NCBI GenBank assembly: GCA_007922225.1
Contig: ML680055.1
Location: 771,496 to 835,495 of the forward strand
DNA: 64,000 nucleotides
DNA from: Emydura subglobosa
Taxonomy: Eukaryota > Chordata > Testudines > Chelidae
Reading direction: 5' to 3'
Position numbers and translations under genes: made by a program. The notes under the pieces were generated by a model. The model worked only from the letters and a program-made list of their open reading frames with translations, was not told where the DNA came from and made no database searches. Of the stretch, positions 1-11,400 are shown piece after piece. Every line of letters begins with the position of its first letter. The first letter of the stretch is position 1.

Positions 1-1100
1 AAACCTTGCTTCCCCCACAGCAAAGAGTTCATGAGGCCCAGGCCCCGTTTCCAACCTCCCCAATGTTAGTGGCACATGCTCCATAGCAAGATTCAGAGCC
101 AGAATGGAGGACTGTTTCAGAACCAGCAGTTCCCTTGAGTTAGGGGTGCCGATTTGGAAGTCATGCTTGGCTCAGTTATCAGTAACAACAGATTCATCGG
201 TCTGTTCGACTTCTTGTTGTGTTTGTGAGCCTGGGAACACACTGCTTCTCTGTGGCTAGAACTCATGGAAAACACATCAGACTTCTTGTGCCTGAAGGAA
301 GACTTACTCCCATGCTTATGCGCATGCTTCCTTGCCTCCCAATTTGGCCCCCGCATGGGGTCTGTAGTACAGGTACCGGCAGAACCACACTCAAGCACCA
401 TAGTAGGAGGCATGCTCCTGGGTTTCTCAGGCCTATGTAAGGGGGGGTGGGAAGGAAGAGGATCTCCAGCCTGGATCTGACTGCGGCCTCAAGGCAATCT
501 CCATGAGGCACTTCTTGAGGCAGATAGCAAGTCCCTCTCGGGTATGGCTTGGGAAGGAGAAGCAGATACTGCATCTAGATGAAATGTGGGCTTCTCCCAA
601 GCAGTAAAAGGCAATGTTGGTGCTTGTCACCGACCAAGAACAAACGTAGACAGGAAGCACAGATCTTGAACCGCGGCATCGTCAGCATAATCCAGTACCA
701 AGGCATGGGTGCTGGTTTGGAGGGGGTACCAGTGAACATGAGTCCCCAAAGTCTCTTAATTCCTAAAAGATTCTACTAAACACAAACTACAGTAAAAACA
801 ATAAAAACTAGAATAAAACGCTGTACAATTCTAAAACAGCGTTTTGGGTTCTTTTCAAGTGCGTCAGATGAAAGGACACTATCAGCTCCAACTCGGACCA
901 TGCAGTGCGGAGAAGGAACTGAAGGTGTGGTCACAGTCTGCCCTGCTCTTTATCACCTCAGACGAAATTATGAAGCAAAGCAAGGGTGCATGCAAAAACC
1001 AACAGACACTAGTACTTTCAAATTCTCTGGCTCCGGATGCATGGAGTGCATGTGTAAACCCCTCAGTAGAATACAATATGTATCATCACTCAAAGAACAA
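1..1100 (-). mobile_element. DIRS-like retrotransposon 5' remnant (gag start)
   Basis: On the minus strand, about 430-600 encodes a Cys/His-rich stretch containing C-L-G-E-A-H followed by C-S-I-C and a basic tract. This is the pattern of the zinc-finger-like N-terminal part of the DIRS-type gag that I also see at 46360-46593. The reading frame then breaks with stops and frameshifts towards 117. Bases 840-1100 resemble the untranslated 5' end that follows the same gag start at 46600-46870. The copy is a decayed fragment cut by the window edge. The DIRS assignment rests on comparison with the better copy at 43.4-46.9 kb. Confidence 0.5.
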
Positions 1101-1844
1101 GTAATCCTGAACATATAAAACAGCAAAACGTATCAGGAGAAAAAAATCCACAATGCTCATGTTCTTGTCTGCTTTGAGCTCTCATTTCTATCTTTTGACT
1201 GAATTAAAAGATTCAGCTGTCTTACTCCGAGATAGCTATTCCACTGGGCCATCTCTACCCCTCTCAACATTTGTTAAATTCCATTGCATGCGTACTGGCT
1301 TGCTAACTGTATAGTGTACGGAACCACTGGCTTTTTTTGCCTTTTCCAACATCTTCCTCTTATGCCCAAATCCTTAGACCAATAGCACAGCTTCTAATCA
1401 TGTTTTCCTTAATCTGACACCAGACGCACTCATCAGATCACCCTTCACCCTGTAGCCAAGGTAAACTTCAACAATTTGGGCTGAAATTTGGGTTGTGAGG
1501 CTTAATTAATTTGTATGCAATGGTCAGATACTATACTGAAGTGCACCAAGAAATGCTTATAAATACCAAGAGGAAACAGAGGAATTGAAATCGTTATGGA
1601 TAAAGTGATCACGTGTGGGAAAGGAATTCCATGCATGCTCTATGCAGATACATGAAAATGATTGCTAGGCATATCACTTCATTAGAGGAACGATGAAAGA
1701 CAGGATAATGTAATCATGATTCTTGAACCATGAACGCTGACAAGCTTAAGCTCATGGGGTGCCTGTTTCATGGCCCTCTAACATGAGCTGCTCATGCTAC
1801 ACTTATTTTGATGCCGAGCTAGGGACTATGGCAAATCAAAGCAG

Positions 1845-2830
1845 TGAGGGGAAAATCTGTGGGGGGAAGCAGAGCTAAGCCTTTCCACAAATGGGAGCTG
1901 GGCTGGCCCTGTGCTGCACTCCTTCCCTCATGTGAGAGCTGGGATCACGTGAGTCCCACCTGTCATTGTGCTGCTCTGGAGAGCAGGGTCTTCTGTCAGC
2001 AGATCATCTACGCACTGGCAAACGGTGCCTGGGAGACGGGGACTGCTGTGCAGATCTCAGTACAGACTTGCCCCTCAAAAGATTGCCCGATGGCGTTGGT
2101 GCCGGGTCCCGGTGCAGAGGTCTGCTCTGCCTTGGTGTCGGTGGTACTGGCATCACCAGGAAGTCCTTCATCGCCTGAAAGGCCTCCGGGGTGGACAGCA
2201 CAAGTAGCCCTTTACCGCTACCTGGAGTCAGTGGCGGGCCTGGTATTGGGGTTGAAACTCAATGGCGAGGGACCCGTCAGGGGTTGTGGGGATTAGCGGC
2301 CCAACAAGGGTCTCGCCTGGTCCCCTGCACCCTTCTTTCTCTTCTTCGGTACTGGAGATGGTGATCGGTGCTGGAAAGAAGGTGCTAAAGGAGCACTGCA
2401 TGCTGAGGCTGTGGTGCTCGGTACAGAATCCGAGCAGCCAGGTTCCAATGCTCGTGCCGACTCCATTAAAATGGCTTTGAGCCGTATATGTCCCATTCCT
2501 TTTTAGTCCATGGGTGAAAATTTTTGCAAGTTTTACACTTCTCGCTGATGTGAGCTTCCCCAATATGCTTAAGGCAACTCTGAGGTGGGTCGCTCTTTGG
2601 CATAGGCTTCCTACATGAAGCACAGGATTCAAACCCCAGGGAATGGGGCATGTCCTGTCACTGGGTCACTATCTATTAAAACTCTACAACTAACGCACGC
2701 TAACAATCAACTATATACACTTATAACAAAGAAAAAAACACTATGTTTAAAGGGACTTGCAAGAGCAAGAGACATTCCAGCACCGTCAGGGGTGGTAAGA
2801 AGGAACTTTATCAAAGATAAGAACTGCCAA
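1845..2830 (-). mobile_element. DIRS-like gag remnant, second copy
   Basis: The minus-strand peptide at 2466-2651 contains C-A-S-C, then D-P-P-Q-S-C-L, then G-E-A-H, then C-K-T-C-K-N-F. This is the same Cys/His pattern as the gag starts near 0.5 kb and 46.5 kb. It has no continuous frame beyond about 130 codons. The downstream part (1845-2300) reads as acidic, Ser/Pro-rich fragments like the middle of the 45-kb copy. The upstream end (2780-2830) shares the GGTAAGAAGGAAC-type leader. It is broken and non-functional. Confidence 0.5.
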
Positions 2831-2869
2831 AGAAACCAGAAAACTTAACACCCAGCCCTGGCCAATACC

Positions 2870-3125
2870 TAAAATGTAGGTCAGCCTAGCTACATCACTC
2901 AGTGGCATGAAAAATCCACACCCATGAATAGGCAAGCTGACCTTCGCCCTGGTATAGACAACACTAGACTGACAGAAGAATTCTTCCATTGATTTAGCTA
3001 CCACTTCTCAAAAGGGTGGATGAATTACAGCAATGGAAAAACCCATTCCATCACTGCAGTAACTGTGTGCACCACAGCACCACAGATGTGCCACTGTAGT
3101 ATTTGTAGGGTAGACATGTCCTTGC
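2870..3125. mobile_element. MITE-like repeat
   Basis: A roughly 255-bp unit ends in GTAGACATG and contains GAAGAATTCTTCC, a short palindrome often seen in turtle MITEs of this style. I did not find clear flanking duplications. It is called on resemblance to other short units with GTAGAC termini in this window (for example 33.08-33.34 kb). Confidence 0.35.
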
Positions 3126-3639
3126 TCTGATCACTCCACTGCCACCTTTACATCACTACATAGAAATCCTGGGCAGACCCAGACACCTATAAGGAAGAAA
3201 CACTTTGCAACTGAAGTCAGCTATAAAAATTGATCAACATTCTTGCAGTGCAGCAGTAATGAGTAATTTTAATCTATCCTGACCTAAAAACTAACAAAAC
3301 TCATTGAAACATTCATGGCAAATCAGTGTACTCCTCAATGGGTATCAGTCAGTCTATGGTGTGTTGCAGCTTTTGTCTTAGGACGTAGCACTGCATTACA
3401 CAAGCTACAGTATTAGTGTGCATACAGGACTGCATGCCCTCTGTCACTGTACATCTGTGTGTCCACCTGGTGGCAGTATGCTGCAAATTGAAGGTATTAC
3501 ATGCTCCTTGGTTTCGCTACTGAGCAGCATGCATTCTTGGATTTTTCTGGCTGTGCATTGTAGGACACAGTGGAAGCCAGGCTAGTTCAAAATTTTAAAT
3601 AATCCCATAATTCATCCATCTACACCCATACTAACTTTA

Positions 3640-4080
3640 GGGGCGTGCTAGCACTATATTCAAATTGCTGTTGACCAGTACAGACCCAACAACGCTTTGC
3701 ATTGCTATGTTGGCAACTGCACGTATGCAGAGACTTTTGAGATGTATTTTAACACTCAAAGCCAAATGAGCTTGGCTTTGGACTTGACCAGCTGCATCAC
3801 TGAGCACATGATGTGGAAGAGCTCCTACAGCAGCTAGAGGGTCTTTAGCAGCAGTGAAACCAGGATGGGGATGAAGAAGAGGAGGAATACACAGAGTGGT
3901 TGATAACAAAGAACCTTTTCCTACAGTATGTGGCACTGTCTCTGGACTTGGGAAACCAACGCAGATGGGTGGGAAAGGATTGTTCTGAACACCTGTGAGG
4001 ACTAGCAGTGTCAACAGAATTTCAGGATTGGGAATGCAACCTTTCTAGAGATATCTAGAAATAACAGAGAAACCTTCAGT
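3640..4080 (+). pseudogene. Harbinger-like transposase remnant, upstream half
   Basis: In the plus direction, interrupted frames over 3960-4080 give pieces such as Q-N-F-R-I-G-N-A-T-F, which look like the N-terminal helical part of a PIF/Harbinger transposase. The sequence is cut by a CR1 insertion at about 4081, and the DDE half resumes at about 4670. Several stops make it non-functional. Confidence 0.45.
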
Positions 4081-4669
4081 GAACTTCATCACAAAAAGGA
4101 AGCTTACAAAAAGTGGAAGCTTGGACAGATGACTAGGGAGGAGTACAAATATACTGCTCGAGCATGCGGACGTGAAATCAAGAAGGCCAAAGTATAATTG
4201 GAGTTGCAGCTAGCAAGGGACATGAAGGGTAACAAGAAGGGTTTCTTCTATTCTTCATTGGATAGGATACGCAGTGATTGATGGAACTGGGCTTGTTTAG
4301 TCTGCAGAAGAGAACAGTGAAGGGGAATTTGATAGCAGCCTTCAACTACCTGAAGGAAGGCTCCAGGGAGGATGGAGCTTGGCTGTTCTCAGTGGTGGCA
4401 GATAACAGAAATAGGAGCAATGGTCTCAAGATAAAGGGAGGGGTCTAGATTAGGTATTAGGGAAAACGTTTTCACTAGGAGGATGGTGAAGCACTGGAAT
4501 AGGTTACCTAAGGAGTTGGTGGAATCTCCATTCTTAGATGTTTTTAAGGCCCGGCTTGACAAAACTCTGGCTGGGATGACTTAATTGGGGTTGGTCCTGA
4601 TTTGAGCAGGGGGTTGGACTAGATTACGTCCTGAGATCCCTTCCATCCCTAATTTTCTATGATTCTTCT
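4081..4669 (+). mobile_element. CR1 LINE, internally deleted, 3' end present
   Basis: The first part encodes A-Y-K-K-W-K-L-G-Q-M-T-R-E-E-Y-K, typical of the CR1 ORF2 linker between endonuclease and reverse transcriptase. The sequence then jumps to the CR1 3' region (L-F-S-L-Q-K-R-like and F-T-R-R-M-V-K-H-W-N-like words). It ends in the CR1 tail TCTATGATTCTT. Most of the reverse transcriptase is missing. The insertion splits a Harbinger transposase, so it is younger than that element. Confidence 0.85.
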
Positions 4670-5580
4670 ATCTGCTGAAGTGACCCCGCATCTACAGCAG
4701 CACTGTACCAACATGCAGTGCCTCACACTCATGGAGAAGTGGGTCACAACTACCATCTGGAAATTGACCATCCGTTAATGCTACTGGTCCATGGCAAACC
4801 AATTCAGCATGGGGAGATCCCAAACTGTAATGGGACAATTGATGCAACCCATGTGCCTAGCATTTGCCCCACCCTTAGGGCACAGAATTCATAAACAGAA
4901 AGGGGTTTTTCTCCATCGTGTTCCAAAGACTTGTAGACCACCATGGTCTGGAAGAGTCTACGATGTTAGTATCTTTCGGAATTCAGCTCTATTTACATTA
5001 ATGAAGAAAGGATTGTTTGTCCCCATGATAACTACGGTCATTATTAGTGTGGACATTGCTCCAGTATCCTGGGAGACCTGGCTTATCCTACAATTCCCTG
5101 GTTAAGGAAGCCATTCATAGGCCACTTGGACAGAAAGACGGACATTTTTAACGACCCACTCAGTAGTTGAAGAATGGTAGAGGAGTGTGCATTTGATCAT
5201 TTTAAAGAGAGAGGGTGCTATCTGTGGAATAGGTTGGAAGCAACAGAAAAAAAAAATCTCAAAGACCAGAGCAACATGTTGTATTTACACAATATTTATG
5301 AAACTATGTGAGAACACATTAGCAATAGTGGGAGGTAGAGGTGCAGAGACTTACTCAGCAGTTTAAGCAGCCAGCAAGGTGTCCAATACAAAACACAAAC
5401 AGGCAGGACAATATTGTCAGGAATGCCAATTTCTCTTATTTTGACACTCAGGCCTGAAATTGTGCAGGTGTACATCCAGTTATTAATCCAAAGGGGAATG
5501 AAAGTTGGGCAGTTCAGTGTTGTGGGCAGAGAACATGCAACACTGCTGCAATCTCTACTGCACTGTATGTCTTTGCCAAC
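4670..5580 (+). pseudogene. Harbinger-like DDE transposase remnant
   Basis: Interrupted plus-strand frames show the pieces expected in order for a PIF/Harbinger transposase: G-T-I-D-A-T-H (around 4835, a first catalytic Asp context), G-R-V-Y-D-V-S-I-F-R-N-S (about 4950), and I-L-G-D-L-A-Y-P followed by W-L-R-K-P-F (about 5065-5120, second Asp context). Frameshifts and stops separate these blocks. With the piece at 3640-4080 it forms one decayed transposase gene split by a CR1. No terminal repeats could be fixed. Confidence 0.7.
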
Positions 5581-7639
5581 GGGTGTTTGTAAAACTGTCA
5601 GTTAGTGCAAATGGAATTGTTTTCTGTGTAAAATGAATTGTTGACTCCTTAAGGTTTAAATTTTTAAAATTAAAAAATCTATTATGTAACAAACAAAAAT
5701 GGACCTTTAACTGAAATGAAAATGAAACAAACAGCTTTTAATTATGAAAGATTAATAAACAAAGAACCCTTTAAACAAACCACCACTGGAACAAAACAAT
5801 GCAGGGCACAATGCAAGAGGTTAAAGTCACAGGTGAGTGTATGTCTTATCTCTGTTTCTTCTAGTTCGTGAGCCTTCTGGCATGGAGTGCCAAGGCTTGA
5901 AGGTACCAGGGTGACAAAGAGCTGGGGTCCCACTTACCACCATTCTTGGTGTCCTAAGCTGAAGTCTGGGAAGGGCATGGCGTCTGGGAGAAGAGCTGCA
6001 TCAGTACAGTGGGGAGGAGGAGCTGTTGTCCCCAGTAGCCTGTATTGTCCAGAGGCTGCAGAACATGACTAGGTACTGGTTTTCAGTATTGCCTGCTGCC
6101 CTAAGAGTAACATACACTGGAACAGGGCATTTGATCTTTGTATTACCTTCAGGAGTTGCCTCTGCATCTCCCTGTCTTTTTCCATACCGTCTTTGGCCAT
6201 GGCAATCTTCCCAGACAACTGCTATGCTGTCTTTTGCCACTGCAACAATCTCCCTGGAAAGGCTCTTGTTGGATTCTCTCTCCATCCTCAGATGCAGCTT
6301 CCACCTCTCCACATTTTTTTTTTAAATTGGGAGGGTGGGGGGGTTATCCATAAACTTTTCATCATGATTTTTCTGTTTTCTCCCCCTTTCATTTGCCAGC
6401 CATTCCACCACTGATAAAGGCCCTGTCTTTGAGGCTGGCCTGTGCAGGCGCTGTTGCTGAGTAAGTATTTAAAAAAAATTACAAGTGGTTATTGTTCATA
6501 TTCTAGGTATGCTGTGGCAGCAATTTTTACATACATTTTTGTCTTTACCTCCCTGAGATTCCTCCCAGTTCAGGGAGGAACCTCAGACATGGTAAGTGTG
6601 TGCACACTGGATTTGAGTTTGTGCAGTATATGCTGTGTGGCTTTGCCATTGAGCATGGGAGGGTGGGGAAATGGGGTTGGGAATTATGTTTCTGATCTAG
6701 TTTTACTGTGTCTTGGAGGTGCTCATATAAGGTCGAAAGGGTTCAAAGGAGGAATCCAGCCGGGGACAAACTCAATAGGAATCCTTTCTACATCCACCTT
6801 AGGTTGCCCTGGCTCTGAATGACATTACACTTCGGCAGGTGACTAAAAGGCAGAGAAGGACCTTATTCAAAAAGGCAAAGGGCAGACCAGCAAGATATGC
6901 TGTGAAGTTATTCAAGATGGTCCACCTAGAAGTATAGGAGTGGAAGGGAGCCATGCACTATACTGGAGGGAGGGAAGATGGCCATTCAGCTATTCCTCAT
7001 AATCTCCAAACAAAAACGGAGTAATTTCTCAGCCTTAGATTTTGTTTTTTCTCCTATGCAGACATGTTGAAAGGGCAGAGGAAAACAGACAGAATTCTGC
7101 AATGGCTGCCTGAAGCACTCTCTGTTCCAGGCTGTTGCTAGGCCTGAGATGTCAACGCCTACCTCATCTAAAGCGAGAACACTAACCACATTTATTTTCC
7201 TGTCACCACTATCTCAATAAACGTTTGCATTTTGCACAAAAGAACATGGGCCTTGTTCAAATCTGGCACAGATGGGCTGGGGTAGAGGCTGTGCTATGCT
7301 GTCAGCTACCATTTTGAAGTGGTGGGCAGGTCTGGTGGGGCAGCATTCACTGGGCAGGGCAGCTGAGGGGAGGGGGAAGGAAAACATGTACACAGGTATG
7401 TACCTTTCATGGAGTGGGCCTGAAAACAGTCTGTATTCATGGCTTTAGCACAAGATGGAGAACGATGACCCAGTAGCCATGATTTTGTAAAGTTATAAGC
7501 GGCGGGTTGGGGGGACAGGCCCTCAGGCTCAGAAAGGCTTCTCGTTCACATAGGCCTACAATGGCTTTGGCCATGGGGCACCCAGAACAGAAGCTAGCAC
7601 AGCAGTATGCCAAACAACAACACATTCAAAGTTAAATAG

Positions 7640-8480
7640 TATATTTTTTAAAACGAAAAAACTTACACGCTTAGGTTCCCTTCACAGGTTTAGCCTCAGC
7701 CCAGTGTGGGCTGTTGTCTGGGATTCGTTGCAGCAGAGCAGGAATCAGGCTCGCTCTCTATCTAGTCAGCATCAGGCTGAGTCCTGAAAAGATCTGACTT
7801 TCTGGGCAGATATTTTCACTGGCCTCCCCAAACTTGATCACCCCCCGATAAGTCCTGAAGCACCTCTTGTGTGGGGGAACAGGCTTCAGCCTGGGGTGGA
7901 TGGTCATGTAAAATCCCATCCAGCCCTCAAGAAGTGGACAGGTTACATATCTCCTGCTGGATTTTTTTTCCTGTCATCCCTCGTTTCCATGTAGATGCTT
8001 CTGAGCTGTTTGCTCTTCATCAAATACTGTTCAATATCCCGGTCATGGCCCTTGGGGACATCTGCTTTGCAGTGTCCACAAAAAGGTCTTTATTGATGCG
8101 GCTGGCCACAAGAGCTTCCTGAACCAATCTTTCTCTCCAGATGGTGATGAGATCCAGGGTTTCGGCATGGCTCCAGGCAGCTTCTCAAAACATGCTATAG
8201 GGCTTCTGCAGTATTTTCACAGATATTGTGATAAACTGGAATCCAAGTGTGAATGCACAAAATCTGGCAGTGCACCAGTTTAAAAAGGGGAGGGCATATT
8301 TGGTCAACTTGATCCCAGAGCAAGGGAGGGCACACAGGTATTTAGACATATCAGTAATGGTCGCCGGCAAAGCAGTGTGGGATCGCCATTGGAAAAGAGC
8401 CAAAACAGTGCGCAGCTGCACTGAGGGCATACAAACAACAGATCAGACTAACTCACTTCACAGTAAAGTTAGGTCATTTT
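7640..8480 (-). mobile_element. Possible Harbinger-type Myb/SANT region
   Basis: Minus-strand reading around 7990-8180 gives W- and basic-rich fragments resembling the helical Myb/SANT-like accessory protein of Harbinger elements. The clearer example is at 20194-20706. The frame is broken and no terminal repeats were seen. An ordinary decayed repeat of another class is an alternative. Confidence 0.25.
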
Positions 8481-11400
8481 GAAACAGGCCTCCGGATTTC
8501 ACTATAAATAGAGTCAGTGCACTACACTGAATTATGCTGTGTGTACACAAGCATTTTAAAAGTGAATTAACTCAAAAATTGAGGCTTAAACCCCCAGCGT
8601 ACACAACCTCTGAGAGCCAAGAGAATATTCAGTCCTCTTTCTGATTTTAATTAGCTATCAACCAGTATGCTAGTGGCTGAGCCTCTGACTTTATCATCAT
8701 TATGCAGTTTGCATATTCACGCACTCTAATTTTGAACAAGATTGCCTGCCAGCACATGTTAAAGCTATTCTCTGGCAGATGAGAGATCTGACTGCTTCTG
8801 CAGGAAGAAACAAAAGCAACGATAATTCATCATGCAGAAGTGAAAGAAGGAAAAGAGTTACGCAGGATTATACAAAAAAAATTACACAGGGCCCCTATTT
8901 CAACAGGGTCCAAAGCCCAGAATGAGATGTAAAAATCCATAATAAAAAAACCTATCAACAGCAGCATTTATGTAGCAACTTTTATATCAGGACCTAAAAG
9001 TACCTTACAGGCATTAATTAAGCTTGAACAAGGGACAAGTAAACAGGAAGATGAATTTTTGTTTGCATGATGATGAAAATCTGATTTTACACCTTCCTAC
9101 CCACCTTAAAAACAAAAAGGGCTTGTTACAAAATACGATGGCTCAGGTTTTCAAAATTAAAGAAAACCACTGCACAGGGCATGAACTCCACAAGTATCTG
9201 CACTCAAAATAAGCACTTATCTTAAGCGAGAGGAATGAGGAGGCCAACACTTATGCAATAAAGCTTTAAGGATCATCAGGGCCAGGCTTGGCTTCAGTTT
9301 TTGCTGTCATGTTTAATGCAGAAGATGCCGACTCTAATATTATTTTAGGATGAAAGTCATACATTTTGCATCATTGAAGTCCCACATTAAGAGAAAATCT
9401 GACCCCACTGAACTCAGTGGCACAGGTCTCATCAACTTTAATAAGACCAGGATATGATCCTAAGGCTCAAGAGATGCAGAGACTCGAGTGGGCCCTCTGC
9501 CTGCAGTATATCGCACCATTAGCTCCTAGCCACACCAGAGACATTTTAAAGAGTTTTCCCACCATCACCAGCAGTGGCAACATTGGTTAGTTTAAACAGA
9601 ACAGTGGAAGCAGCCTGTGTAAGTAGCCCATGAAAAATAAGATCAAACATATCAACCACATTCAATGCCATAAGGCAGAACAATCTTTTAAAAATTAGTT
9701 AAGAAATCACTAAATCTGTGCACTGGATCTAATCCTAAATTAGTTCAACATCATTAAATATATTGTTCTTGTTGCTATTATGTAGAAGTCTAGCTAGTTA
9801 ACTACCTTACTGCTCATACCATTCACAGCACTGGAGATTTGCATGGCCACTTCTTCAGGGATACAGCTATTTGTTTCCCTTGCCAGCACATCACAACAGT
9901 TTTGCTCCCCAGTTTCAAGATTTTATATCAGATTTCTAAAATGGTCAAGTCTGAGTTTTTGTTTCCAGTGTATAATATATAGTGTGTGTAAGGAGGACTA
10001 CAGTCACATTTTTCCCAGCTGGAAATAAAAATATATGGCAAGTCAGACAAGGGAAAACAACACTGCAGGATAATGGTTTCCTGTGACTACCTAAATACAC
10101 ATTTGTGGAAACGTCTATTCCTGCTCTAGAGATGTTTCTTTTCTAAGTCAGAGACACTGATCATGTGATAGCGCTGTGTTCCACTGACTTGTAATAAGGT
10201 GACTGAAGTAGATGCAACCACTTTATCTGCTAGACACTGGGGCACTAAAGAAAGATTTACTCCCTGTGCTAATACTGAGTCAGTATCCCATTCTGTCTGG
10301 CAAAGCAGCAGTTCTTCACCTGTGATTGGAGGACCAAAGATCCATGGAGCCCTTCCTGGTGGTCTGCTGAAGAAAGCATTTTAAATGGTGATCTACAAAG
10401 AAAAAACAGCAAGGCACAGGCCCAGCAGTTGTCATGAATGTACAGAGCAGGCCTGCTTCTTCTTCAACCCCTGTCGAGGCTGGAAGACTATGGTAACTAG
10501 AGAACTAGTGAAATGACAGTGAAAGTTCAGCACTTATTCAGCAATTAGGAAAGGATGGATTTTTTAAGATAAACTGTTTAAAACTATTTTCTTTGTGCTT
10601 ATTTAACTTCAATAATCAGTTAACATATTGGAGAAAGGAAGACTTTATTAAAGATTGAATACTTTCCTCCTCTTTCCATTAAGAGGAGAGCTCACAATCT
10701 ACATGCTCTGGGACATCCAACAGCACCTCAAGGGAAAAAAGGAACAGGGAAAAGTAGATTTAACATCTGTGAAAAGTCTAAGGTAAGAAACAAGTAGAAA
10801 AAAAAAGCAAAAATGGCATAAAACTCAATTTTAAAATTCCTTGAAAATTAACTTTCAGATCAGAGGAATGGGGTATTAGGAGAGAGATCGTTCATGAGCG
10901 TTTCTTACTGAAATAGCCCCAAGAATGAAAATGCTGGAGAATCTCTGATTTAGAACACAAACCATTGTGTGGTTCTGTCAATCCAAATCCAGTTTACAGA
11001 TGATCCTAAAGATAATGCTACTGATTCAAACAGAGCTACTCCAGGAATTAACTTGTCCCAAAGTATTCATAGAAAAACTATTTTTTGACTGGTTGAAAAG
11101 GATTTTTTTTAATTTATCAGTGAATAAGGGCCAGCTACCCATCAATCTAGATATCTGCTGGCCAAACACCCTGGTCTAATCAAGCAATAATCTTGATGCA
11201 GAATAGACTTCTACATTTAATGTAGATGCAAAGTCATTATCTCTGTGACAGTCTTTAGTTACTGAAATTTTATTTTGTTGCGCCAGAAGATTAAAATTGT
11301 CTGAATCGTTTTCTCTGATGCATGTTGCATAAAATGCTCATTTTGGGCCCATTCCTGAGAGGTGCTGAGCACCTGCTGCTCCCATGTTATCTTCCAGCTG

